Origin: Actinomycetota bacterium
Lineage (GTDB): Bacteria > Actinomycetota > Acidimicrobiia > Acidimicrobiales > Ilumatobacteraceae
Reading direction: 5' to 3'
Length of the DNA stretch: 11,017 bases
Assembly: GCA_005800965.1 (NCBI GenBank)
Contig: SYEA01000027.1
Span: forward strand, 1 to 11,017
Both the position numbers and the translations under genes were made by a program. Of the stretch, positions 1 to 6,476 are shown in pieces. The first letter of the stretch is position 1. Each line of letters opens with the position of its first letter. The notes beneath the pieces are model-generated. The model saw nothing but the letters and a program-made list of their open reading frames with translations, was not told where the DNA came from and searched no databases.

Positions 1-651
1 GGCCTTCAAGGCTGCTGCCTCGGTGTCGCTGTCAGCCAGCGGCACCATGACGAGTTCCTTGGTCACGGCCTTGTCATCGCCCCAATACTTGTCGTTGGGA
101 ACGAAGACCACCTGGCTTGGGCTCCACGACTTCATCTTCCACGGGCGACCCGAGAAAGAGAGGAAGTCGGCGACGTCCGCCGAGATGTCCGATGGGTTCT
201 CCACGGCCTAGGCCTTGATGAGACCACCGAAGAGACCCTTGTACGGTCCGTACACCGACGTGACGTTCACGACAACTTGCTTGTCGCTGGAACCTGCTTC
301 GACCGAGTCAATCTGGTCGTAGCCCACCGTCGAGATGGAGCCTGGTGTGTTCAATGCTGCTTCCCATGTTGCTTTGAAGTCGGCGGCAGTGATGGCGGAG
401 CCATCTTCCCACACGGCCTCTGGAGCAATGTCATAGGTCACCGTCATGCCGGCAGATGCTGGGGCAGTGAAGGTGTAGTCGTATGCAACGTCGGCACACT
501 CTGCCAGTGTCGGATACGAAACCGCTTCTGCGGTCGGCTCCTCTGCTGTGGTGTCCTCCGTTGCGGCATCATCGCCACCGCACGCCGACGCGATCAACGA
601 GACCGCGAACAACGATGCGGCAATGCGAATTGCCTTGTTGTATTTCTTCAT
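1..651 (-). pseudogene. ABC transporter substrate-binding lipoprotein, family 5 (peptide/nickel type), interrupted by an in-frame TAG and cut by the window edge
   Basis: The ATG at 651 is preceded by a strong GGAGGT ribosome binding site. The first 147 codons give a lipoprotein signal: positive start MKKYNKAIR, hydrophobic stretch, and a lipobox-like IASAC with Cys24 as the expected lipidation site. An Asp/Glu/Thr/Ala-rich linker follows, then family-5 solute-binding features: WEDG, the ITAADF segment, and GPYKGLFGGLIKA. The codon at 208-210 is TAG. Reading on in the same frame, all 69 codons down to base 1 are open and still look like the family (FSGRPWKMKSWSP, VPNDKYWGDD, VPLADSDTEAAALKA). 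Such proteins are anchored outside the membrane and deliver oligopeptides or other solutes to an ABC permease. No permease or ATPase genes are visible here, so the substrate is unknown. The start of lobe I also looks short, with only about 55 residues between Cys24 and WEDG. The break looks like a single-base nonsense change. Sequencing error is the main alternative. Family assignment is firm; pseudogene status is less so. Confidence 0.8.
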
Positions 652-658
652 GTATCCG

Positions 659-664
659 ACCTCC
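659..664 (-). promoter_or_regulatory. Shine-Dalgarno sequence of the lipoprotein gene
   Basis: GGAGGT on the minus strand lies 7 bases before the ATG at 651, which is ideal spacing. It is the strongest ribosome binding site in the window and fixes the start codon. It also shows that this gene is translated independently of the upstream glycolytic genes. An ACCTC at 674-678 on the same strand could pair with GAGGT (659-663) to form a 5-bp stem that hides the site; this is only a possibility read from the sequence. Confidence 0.8.
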
Positions 665-677
665 CCGTCGAATGAGG

Positions 678-693
678 TGGGGCGTCACCCCCA
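678..693 (-). other. Hairpin in the leader of the lipoprotein gene
   Basis: A perfect 5-bp inverted repeat, TGGGG / CCCCA, encloses a 6-base loop just upstream of the lipoprotein ribosome binding site. A near-copy of the same stem occurs at 743-757. It may be a leader structure or part of a G/C-rich terminator region. It is short and could be chance in a sequence of this composition. Confidence 0.3.
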
Positions 694-742
694 GTTAATG
701 ACAGCCATACCCTAGTCGCTGCTTGTGACATTGTTCGCATGG

Positions 743-757
743 TGGGGCCTTCCCCCA
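743..757 (-). terminator. Possible terminator-like hairpin after tpiA
   Basis: TGGGG-(5 bases)-CCCCA forms a perfect 5-bp stem starting 14 bases past the tpiA stop codon, where the glycolytic unit would be expected to end. No run of T follows on the transcribed strand, so it is not a classical intrinsic terminator. Actinobacteria often use hairpins without a U-tract, which keeps the idea open. Position is the best argument; stem length is weak. Confidence 0.3.
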
Positions 758-771
758 TCCGGTGCCACTTT

Positions 772-1593
772 TTAGCCGCTGTGGTGGCGGTATTGCACGA
801 TGCGCGCAAACTCGGTGGGGTCCAGACTGGCCCCACCCACCAGGACACCATCAACGTCAGGCAGACGCATGATGTCGGCGATCGTGCCCGCTTTGACACT
901 GCCTCCGTATTGAATGCGGATTGCCTCTGCAGCTGGTCGCGAGATCAGAGTTGCCACTTCTTCGCGAATGGCCACCGCCACTTCTTGGGCCTGATCGGGC
1001 GAAGCATTCTTGCCGGTGCCAATTGCCCAAATTGGCTCATACGCAATCACCATCGACTTCACTTGATCGCTGGAGCGCTTATCGAGCCCTGCCCGCACCT
1101 GACGCTTCACCTTGTCCAGAGTCAGACCAGATTCGTGTTCGGCCAACGTTTCCCCAACGCACAGAATGGGAATCATCCCGTGTTTCAGCACTGCGGCAAC
1201 TTTGGCGGCGACGAACTCGTCGGTCTCTCCGAAGAGTTCACGTCGCTCACTGTGGCCCACGATCACGTACTGCACTCCAAGTTTGGCCAAGAACACCGGC
1301 GAAACTTCTCCGGTAAAAGCACCCTTGTCGTCAGAGTGACAATTCTGGGCACCCAACCTGAAACGAAGCTGGTCGGCATCAATCAAGGTCTGCAAACTCC
1401 GTAGGTCGGTGAACGGTGGATGCACGCTGACTTCGACTTCGTCAAAATCTTGTTTTTGTAACAGGTAAGCCAATTTCTGAACGAACTGAATCGCTTCGAA
1501 GTGATTGTTGTTCATCTTCCAATTGCCGCTAATCAGCGGAACACGGTTCGTACCTGATGCTTTGCGTGAGGTGGTCGGTGATGCGTTACTCAA
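772..1593 (-). CDS. tpiA: Triosephosphate isomerase
   Basis: This 273-residue protein is a cytoplasmic TIM-barrel enzyme that interconverts dihydroxyacetone phosphate and glyceraldehyde 3-phosphate in glycolysis. The full catalytic set is visible: GNWKMN with Lys26, VIVGHSERRE with His114, AYEPIWAIGTGK with Glu186, and the phosphate-binding QYGGSVK and VGGASL near the C-terminus. The start is TTG at 1593: no other start codon lies in frame before the conserved PLISGNWKM, and GAGG sits 7 bases upstream. The TTG overlaps the pgk stop by four bases (TTGA), a typical sign of translational coupling. This start gives about 16 residues of Ser/Thr-rich extension before the barrel, longer than most family members. 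The stop is TAA. It is the last gene of the tightly packed run; the secG gene that often follows tpiA in actinobacteria is not present. Confidence 0.97.
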   Translation of the reverse strand: MSNASPTTSRKASGTNRVPLISGNWKMNNNHFEAIQFVQKLAYLLQKQDFDEVEVSVHPPFTDLRSLQTLIDADQLRFRLGAQNCHSDDKGAFTGEVSPVFLAKLGVQYVIVGHSERRELFGETDEFVAAKVAAVLKHGMIPILCVGETLAEHESGLTLDKVKRQVRAGLDKRSSDQVKSMVIAYEPIWAIGTGKNASPDQAQEVAVAIREEVATLISRPAAEAIRIQYGGSVKAGTIADIMRLPDVDGVLVGGASLDPTEFARIVQYRHHSG

Positions 1594-2696
1594 CGTGGTG
1601 CCTCGCGTAGCGCTTGTAAGCCAGGAAGATCGCCAAACTCTAAAAACTCGAGTGAGGCTCCCCCACCCGTGGAAACATGATTCACTTCATCTGCGAGTCC
1701 GAACTCGGCCATCGCTGCCGCCGAGTCGCCGCCACCCACCACGGTGAATGCTTTGCTGTCGGCCATTGCCTGGGCAACAGTACGGGTTCCTTTGGCGAAA
1801 CGTGCGTCTTCAAACACACCCATCGGTCCATTCCACAACACGGTGCGGGCATCCATGATGACGTCAGTAAACGCTGCCGCCGTGCCGGGACCAATATCCA
1901 TGCCCTTGGCACCTGCGGGAAGCCGTCGCCCGAAGGTGGCGTACACCCCGTCGGCATCGAGCCCGATGATGTCTTCGGGCAGAAGAATCGTCGGATACTT
2001 AGCGAGCAACTCTGCACAGTGTTCCACTTGGTCGCGCTCGCACAATGAATCACCGATGGCGTGGCCTTGTGCCGCGAGAAACGTGAAGCACATCCCGCCA
2101 CCAATCAGCAAATGGTCGACCATGCCGACCAAAGTTTCGATTACACCAAGCTTGTCGCTCACTTTGGCACCACCGAGCACCGCAACAAACGGCCGCTTGG
2201 AGCCATTGCGCAGACCGCTGAGTACCGACACCTCGTGTTCGATCAATCGACCTGCTGCCGAACGAAGAGTGCGCGGAGGGCCAACGATGGAACCGTGGGC
2301 GCGATGGGCGGCACCGAACGCATCATTGACGTACAAGTCGACGCCCTGCACGAGATGCTCGACAAATTCAGCATCGTTGCCTTCTTCACCAGGCGAAAAC
2401 CGCAAATTCTCGAGAAGTTCGACCCCGGGGGCCAATTCAGCGAGCCGGGCTCGCACGGGCGCCATGGAATATTTGGAACTCACGGTTCCTCTTGGGCGGC
2501 CGAGATGGCTTGCACACACGACACGTGCCCCTCGTTCAGTGAGCCAGGTAATGGTCGGCAAGGCGGCACGAATGCGGAAGTCATCGGTGATGGTTCGCGC
2601 ATCGTCGGGCCCCACCATCGGCACGTTGAAGTCGGTGCGCACGAGAACAGTTTTGCCGCGCACCTCACCGAGGTCTTCTAAGACTGGAAGCTTCAC
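1590..2696 (-). CDS. pgk: Phosphoglycerate kinase, short form
   Basis: The product transfers phosphate from 1,3-bisphosphoglycerate to ADP, making ATP and 3-phosphoglycerate in the cytoplasm. Visible landmarks, in order: RTDFNVP (20-26) and SHLGRP (63-68) of the substrate-binding N-terminal lobe, ENLRF (96-100), AFGAAHRAH (126-134), GGAKVSDK (175-182), WNGPMG (288-293), GGGDS (321-325) and STGGGASLE (342-350) of the nucleotide-binding lobe. Its 368 residues are short against roughly 390-400 usual for bacteria. The shortfall lies between YSMAPVRARL and ELLENLRF (about 76-100), where the segment around the usual VGxE region is missing. All catalytic motifs remain, so it should be active. The start is GTG at 2696, 8 bases after the gap stop, with no clear ribosome binding site, so it probably depends on coupling to gap. 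The stop TGA overlaps the tpiA start. Confidence 0.97.
   Translation of the reverse strand: MKLPVLEDLGEVRGKTVLVRTDFNVPMVGPDDARTITDDFRIRAALPTITWLTERGARVVCASHLGRPRGTVSSKYSMAPVRARLAELAPGVELLENLRFSPGEEGNDAEFVEHLVQGVDLYVNDAFGAAHRAHGSIVGPPRTLRSAAGRLIEHEVSVLSGLRNGSKRPFVAVLGGAKVSDKLGVIETLVGMVDHLLIGGGMCFTFLAAQGHAIGDSLCERDQVEHCAELLAKYPTILLPEDIIGLDADGVYATFGRRLPAGAKGMDIGPGTAAAFTDVIMDARTVLWNGPMGVFEDARFAKGTRTVAQAMADSKAFTVVGGGDSAAAMAEFGLADEVNHVSTGGGASLEFLEFGDLPGLQALREAPR
1601..1604 (-). promoter_or_regulatory. Shine-Dalgarno of tpiA, inside the end of pgk
   Basis: GAGG on the minus strand lies 7 bases before the TTG at 1593 and within the last codons of pgk. It supports the unusual TTG start of tpiA, for which there is no ATG alternative before the conserved active-site lysine segment. 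Among the genes of the packed run this is the only one with a clear ribosome binding site. Confidence 0.6.
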
Positions 2697-2704
2697 GCTG
2701 GTTT

Positions 2705-3727
2705 TCAGGACAGCGAGCGGCCTATATGCACCGACAAATCAGCGAGGCGACTGCTGTATCCCCACTCGTTGTCGTACCAACCGAACACCTTCACCATGGA
2801 TCCCCCATCGCCCGAGGCCATGCTCATGGTGAGGTCGGCATCAAAAACGCAACTGTGTGGATTGCCCACCACGTCGCTCGACACGATCGGGTCTGTGCAA
2901 TATTCCAGCACACCGCGCAACGGGCCATTGGCCGCCGCTGCGAACGCGGCTTTGATTGCTTCGACCGAAGCCTGCGTCTTGAGGTTGGCGACAAAATCGG
3001 TGATCGATCCCGTTGGTAGCGGCACCCGCATCGAAGTTCCGTCGAGTTTGCCCTTCATCGATTCCATCACCAGGCTGGTTGCCCGAGCGGCACCAGTTGA
3101 GGTGGGTGTGATGTTGATCGCTGCTCCACGAGCACGTCGCAGATCTTTGTGCGGCCCATCGACCAACATTTGGTCGCCGGTATACGCGTGCACCGTCGTC
3201 ATCATTCCGTTGATGACCCCGAACGCGTCATCCAACACTTTCACCAGCGGCACGAAGCAGTTGGTGGTGCAACTGGCGTTGGACACCACTTGATGCTTCG
3301 CTGCATCGAAATCGGTGTGGTTAACGCCATAGACAAACGTGGCATCGGCACCAGTGGCGGGTGCGGAGATGATGACCACTCGCGCGCCAGCAGCGAGGTG
3401 TGCCGCAGCCTTGTCGCGGTCGGTGAAAAAACCAGTCGACTCCACCACCACATCAACGCCCAATTGCTTCCACGGCAACTTGGCTGGGTCTCGTTCAGAC
3501 AGCACCTGCAACTTCTTGCCGTTGATCACAATCCCGTCATCGGTCGATGTCACCGTGTCGGCGAGCACACCCATCACCGAGTCGTACTTCAACAAGTGAG
3601 CCATCGTTTTTTTATCGCCCAAGTCGTTTACAGCAACGATGTCGATATCGGCCCCGTTCTTTTGCACCGCCCGCCAAAAGCTGCGCCCAATACGACCAAA
3701 ACCGTTGATGCCCACACGTACTGTCAT
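2705..3727 (-). CDS. gap: Glyceraldehyde-3-phosphate dehydrogenase, type I, NAD-dependent
   Basis: This 340-residue enzyme oxidises and phosphorylates glyceraldehyde 3-phosphate to 1,3-bisphosphoglycerate, feeding Pgk encoded next door. The Rossmann motif is INGFGRIGR (7-15). VND with Asp35 is the acidic residue that favours NAD over NADP, pointing to a glycolytic rather than biosynthetic form. The active site SNASCTTNC contains Cys153, and WYDNEWGYS closes the catalytic domain. I chose the ATG at 3727 because it gives MTVRVGINGFGRIG directly. A longer frame reaches back to 3781, but those 18 residues overlap rapZ and have no family counterpart. The start lies 10 bases after the rapZ stop without a clear ribosome binding site, so coupling to rapZ is likely. 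In many actinobacteria yvcK and whiA lie between rapZ and gap; here there is no room for them. The stop is TGA. Confidence 0.98.
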   Translation of the reverse strand: MTVRVGINGFGRIGRSFWRAVQKNGADIDIVAVNDLGDKKTMAHLLKYDSVMGVLADTVTSTDDGIVINGKKLQVLSERDPAKLPWKQLGVDVVVESTGFFTDRDKAAAHLAAGARVVIISAPATGADATFVYGVNHTDFDAAKHQVVSNASCTTNCFVPLVKVLDDAFGVINGMMTTVHAYTGDQMLVDGPHKDLRRARGAAINITPTSTGAARATSLVMESMKGKLDGTSMRVPLPTGSITDFVANLKTQASVEAIKAAFAAAANGPLRGVLEYCTDPIVSSDVVGNPHSCVFDADLTMSMASGDGGSMVKVFGWYDNEWGYSSRLADLSVHIGRSLS

Positions 3728-3737
3728 GGCTGAGAGC

Positions 3738-4595
3738 CTAGTTTTTTTCGATGTCGCGATGCGCCACGCGGGCTTCGACACCGCGATTCGCCAGTCGCAG
3801 GCTCAATGCCTCGGCAATCGCCACCGAACGATGCTGCCCGCCCGTGCAACCCACCGCGATGGTCAAATAGCTCTTACCCTCGTTGCGGTACGCCGGAATG
3901 AGTGACTCGAACAAACTCTCCACACGACCCAGAAAATCTTGCGTTGCGGCTTGGTCGAGCACAAAGCGACGCACTGCTTCGTCGCGACCGGTGAGCGGAC
4001 GCAGGGCTTCGTCGTAATACGGATTCGGAATGAACCGCACGTCGAACATCGTGTCAACATCCAGCGGGATACCGTGCTTGAAACCAAACGAAACCACAGA
4101 CACTTGCAGGGTGTCGGGCAGGTCATCGAAAGAAAACAACTCGGTCAGTTGTGTCTTGAACTGTCCCAACTGCAATGCCGTCGTATCGATCACCTTGTCC
4201 GCCACCTCGCGTACCGGCTCGAGCAGGTCGCGCTCGTGCTCAATGGCCTCTGACACGGTGCCAGTCTCGGTACGCAAGGGATGCTTGCGACGTGACTCGG
4301 TATAGCGCTTGACGAGCGACTGGGTCGACGCTTCCAAGAACAACACCCGCACGTCATGCCCGGCACCGCGCAACCGAGGCACCGATTTGACGGCATCCGT
4401 TTGTTGCGATGCGACACCAATGACCAGGGCGAGGCGCGACGGTTGATCTACCGACACTCCGGCAAGTTCAACGAATTTGTCCACCAATTCCACGGGCATG
4501 TTGTCGACCACGAACCAGCCGAGATCTTCCAACGCATCAGCAGCCTGCGAGCGTCCCGCACCAGACAGCCCGGTGATAAGCAGTATCTCTGCCAC
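3738..4595 (-). CDS. rapZ: RapZ (YvcJ-like) RNase adapter / nucleotide-binding protein
   Basis: This 285-residue P-loop protein shows the family hallmarks. Walker A is GLSGAGRS (9-16), followed by a VVDNMP motif (29-34). The C-terminal half carries VSFGFKHG, RFIPNPYY and GCTGGQHRS (249-257), the conserved nucleotide-and-ligand pocket. In Escherichia coli RapZ binds the small RNA GlmZ and targets it to RNase E, controlling glucosamine-6-phosphate synthase. In Gram-positive bacteria the homologue YvcJ hydrolyses nucleotides and sits beside yvcK and whiA. In actinobacteria the exact role is less clear, so the E. coli function should not be transferred directly. The start is GTG at 4595, 9 bases after the uvrC stop, with no obvious ribosome binding site. 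The stop is TAG. Directly downstream comes gap, not yvcK, which is unusual for this neighbourhood. Confidence 0.95.
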   Translation of the reverse strand: MAEILLITGLSGAGRSQAADALEDLGWFVVDNMPVELVDKFVELAGVSVDQPSRLALVIGVASQQTDAVKSVPRLRGAGHDVRVLFLEASTQSLVKRYTESRRKHPLRTETGTVSEAIEHERDLLEPVREVADKVIDTTALQLGQFKTQLTELFSFDDLPDTLQVSVVSFGFKHGIPLDVDTMFDVRFIPNPYYDEALRPLTGRDEAVRRFVLDQAATQDFLGRVESLFESLIPAYRNEGKSYLTIAVGCTGGQHRSVAIAEALSLRLANRGVEARVAHRDIEKN

Positions 4596-4604
4596 GTGCC
4601 GAGA

Positions 4605-6473
4605 CTACTGAGCGCCGTTGAAGCGGTCATACACGGCGTCTGCCACTGCGCCGGGCAGCCAGGTGAGTTCATGCAGTGCTTCGCGCGAGGCCTGCTTGAC
4701 TCCAGCGATTCCACCGAAATGTTTCACCAAGCGTTCTTTGCGCGCGGCACCCAGACCGCGTACCCCATCCAACTCGCTGGCACGCATCCGCTTGGAGCGC
4801 TGCTGGCGATGAAATGTGTTGGCAAATCGGTGGGCCTCGTCGCGCACGACCTGCAACATGTAGAGCGCCTGACTACCCCGCGGGATACGCACGGGCTCGC
4901 TTTGGTCGGGCAAGAAGACCTCTTCGAACCGCTTGGCGAGTGCAGCAACATTGATTTCGTCCTCTAGGTCGAGTTCTCGCACCACCTCGATTGCCACATT
5001 GAGTTGTCCCTTGCCACCATCAACAAGCAATAGCTGCGGTGGATACGCAAATCGCCCGGGCCGCTCACCGCGTTCGCTAGCGGGTGCATCGCGTTCGGTC
5101 ACGTATGCCGAGAGCCGCCTGGTGAGTACTTCGCGCATGGCTGCATAGTCGTCACTGCCTTCAACTTGTTTCACGTTGAACTTGCGGTACTCGCGCTTTT
5201 GCGGGATGCCGTCCTCGAGCACGACCATCGAGCCGACATAGTCGGTGCCGTGGAGGTGGGCCATGTCGAAACATTCGATACGCAACGGCGCCTGCGACAA
5301 GGACAGATGATCTTGCAATTCGGAAATCGCCCGACTACGGGCGTTGTGGTCACTGGCGCGGCGCATCTTGTGACGTACGAGAGCATCGGTGGCATTCTTC
5401 AACACCGTTGCCATCAATTCGCGGCGATCACCACGCTGGGGTATCCGAATCTCCACTTGCGAGCCACGCCTGACCCCGAGCATTGTTTGGCAGGCGGCAA
5501 GGTCTTCTGGTTCGCACGACACCATGACTTCTTTTGGCCAACCCAAGGCCGGTTCGTCAGCGTAGAGATCTACAATCACCCGACGCATCAACTGCGCAGC
5601 CGTCAAATCCTCGGACTTATCCACGACATAGCCGTTGCTGCCCAGCACCCGACCTTTGCGCACATAGAACACGTGCACGCTGGCTTCGAGTTCGGCGTCA
5701 CTGAGTGCGATTACATCGAAATCTTCGCCCCGCTCACCCACCATAAGTTGCCGCTCAAGAGCGCGATCTATGGCGCCGAGACGATCGCGCAGACGGGCGG
5801 CGTCTTCGAAGGCTTGATTCTTGGCGGCCGTTTCCATCGCCGAACCAAGTTCGGCTCGCACGGCGTCGGTGTCGCCACCCAGAAACCGCACCAATCCCTG
5901 CACATGACCGTCGTAGGTAGCGCGTTGCACCTCGTTCACGCATGGGCCCGAACATTTCTCGATATGGAACAACAAACATGGTCGCCCGAGGCGTTCGTGC
6001 TGATGGAATTTCACCGGCGAACAGGTGCGCACAGGAAACGTTCGCAACAGTGCATCAAGCGTGTCGCGAATTGCCCAAGCGTGGGCATACGGCCCGAAAT
6101 ACTTGGTGCCTTTTCGCTTGCGCCCGCGCATCACCACTGCCCGCGGCCACTCTTCATCCAAAGTGACTGCCAGAAACGGATAACTCTTGTCGTCTCGCAG
6201 GCGCACGTTGAACCTTGGGCGGTGTTGCTTGATGAGGTTGTACTCCAACATCAAGGCTGCAACTTCGCTGTCTACCTCGATCCACACCACTTCAGTCGCA
6301 GCATTGACCATCGCTGCAGTGCGTGTGTGCAGCAATGCGGGGTCGACGAAGTAGCTCGCCACTCGAGAACGCAAGTTCGCAGCCTTACCGACATAGATGA
6401 TGCGCCCGAGCTCGTCTTTGAATTGATACGAGCCGGGACCAGTCGGTAGCTCCGACATCTCTGGGCGCAGCAT
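4605..6473 (-). CDS. uvrC: Excinuclease ABC subunit C
   Basis: UvrC makes both cuts in nucleotide excision repair after UvrA and UvrB have marked the lesion. The 622 residues show, in order: the N-terminal GIY-YIG nuclease (GSY at 14-16, YVG at 27-29, Glu77 in LMLEYNL), which makes the 3' cut; four cysteines, 151, 166, 174 and 178, matching the [4Fe-4S] site described for E. coli UvrC; a UVR helical segment (about 207-242) that contacts UvrB; the RNase H-like 5' nuclease with Asp403 (CFDMAHLHG), Asp485 (VDGGKGQLN) and His548 (DEAHRF); and a C-terminal helix-hairpin-helix pair (VRGLGAARKERLVKHFGG). The start is ATG at 6473, 3 bases after the uvrA stop. An alternative ATG at 6458 (MSELP) would also keep the nuclease domain intact. 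Ribosome binding is weak at both. The stop is TAG. Confidence 0.97.
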   Translation of the reverse strand: MLRPEMSELPTGPGSYQFKDELGRIIYVGKAANLRSRVASYFVDPALLHTRTAAMVNAATEVVWIEVDSEVAALMLEYNLIKQHRPRFNVRLRDDKSYPFLAVTLDEEWPRAVVMRGRKRKGTKYFGPYAHAWAIRDTLDALLRTFPVRTCSPVKFHQHERLGRPCLLFHIEKCSGPCVNEVQRATYDGHVQGLVRFLGGDTDAVRAELGSAMETAAKNQAFEDAARLRDRLGAIDRALERQLMVGERGEDFDVIALSDAELEASVHVFYVRKGRVLGSNGYVVDKSEDLTAAQLMRRVIVDLYADEPALGWPKEVMVSCEPEDLAACQTMLGVRRGSQVEIRIPQRGDRRELMATVLKNATDALVRHKMRRASDHNARSRAISELQDHLSLSQAPLRIECFDMAHLHGTDYVGSMVVLEDGIPQKREYRKFNVKQVEGSDDYAAMREVLTRRLSAYVTERDAPASERGERPGRFAYPPQLLLVDGGKGQLNVAIEVVRELDLEDEINVAALAKRFEEVFLPDQSEPVRIPRGSQALYMLQVVRDEAHRFANTFHRQQRSKRMRASELDGVRGLGAARKERLVKHFGGIAGVKQASREALHELTWLPGAVADAVYDRFNGAQ

Positions 6474-6476
6474 GGT

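Noticed and set aside
208..210. TAG reassigned to an amino acid in this organism
   Set aside because: Four intact genes in the window end in TAG at the family's normal C-terminus, each followed within 3-10 bases by the next start codon, so TAG is a working stop.
205..214. Perfect palindrome GGCCTAGGCC as an operator or attachment site
   Set aside because: It lies inside a coding sequence, is short, is not repeated nearby, and is explained by the codons around the TAG.
709..737. Candidate promoter for the lipoprotein gene (TAGGGT at 709-714 with CGAACA 17 bases upstream)
   Set aside because: The -10 match is partial and the -35 match is poor. A promoter must exist somewhere if the gene is expressed alone, but the sequence does not single this one out.
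739..1404. A 221-codon plus-strand open frame opposite tpiA
   Set aside because: It is a shadow of tpiA, with no recognisable protein and no ribosome binding site worth noting.
1744..2832. A 362-codon open frame on the plus strand
   Set aside because: It is antisense to pgk and the end of gap, is rich in Ser/Pro/Arg as expected for a shadow frame, and has no family signature.
3728..3781. Longer start for gap at 3781 (18 extra residues)
   Set aside because: The extension would lie inside the end of rapZ, does not match the family, and the ATG at 3727 gives the canonical N-terminus.
5166..6449. A 427-codon open frame on the plus strand
   Set aside because: It lies entirely antisense to uvrC, whose motifs and reading frame are beyond doubt. 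Its translation has no recognisable domain, and such mirror frames are common opposite G+C-rich genes with biased third positions.
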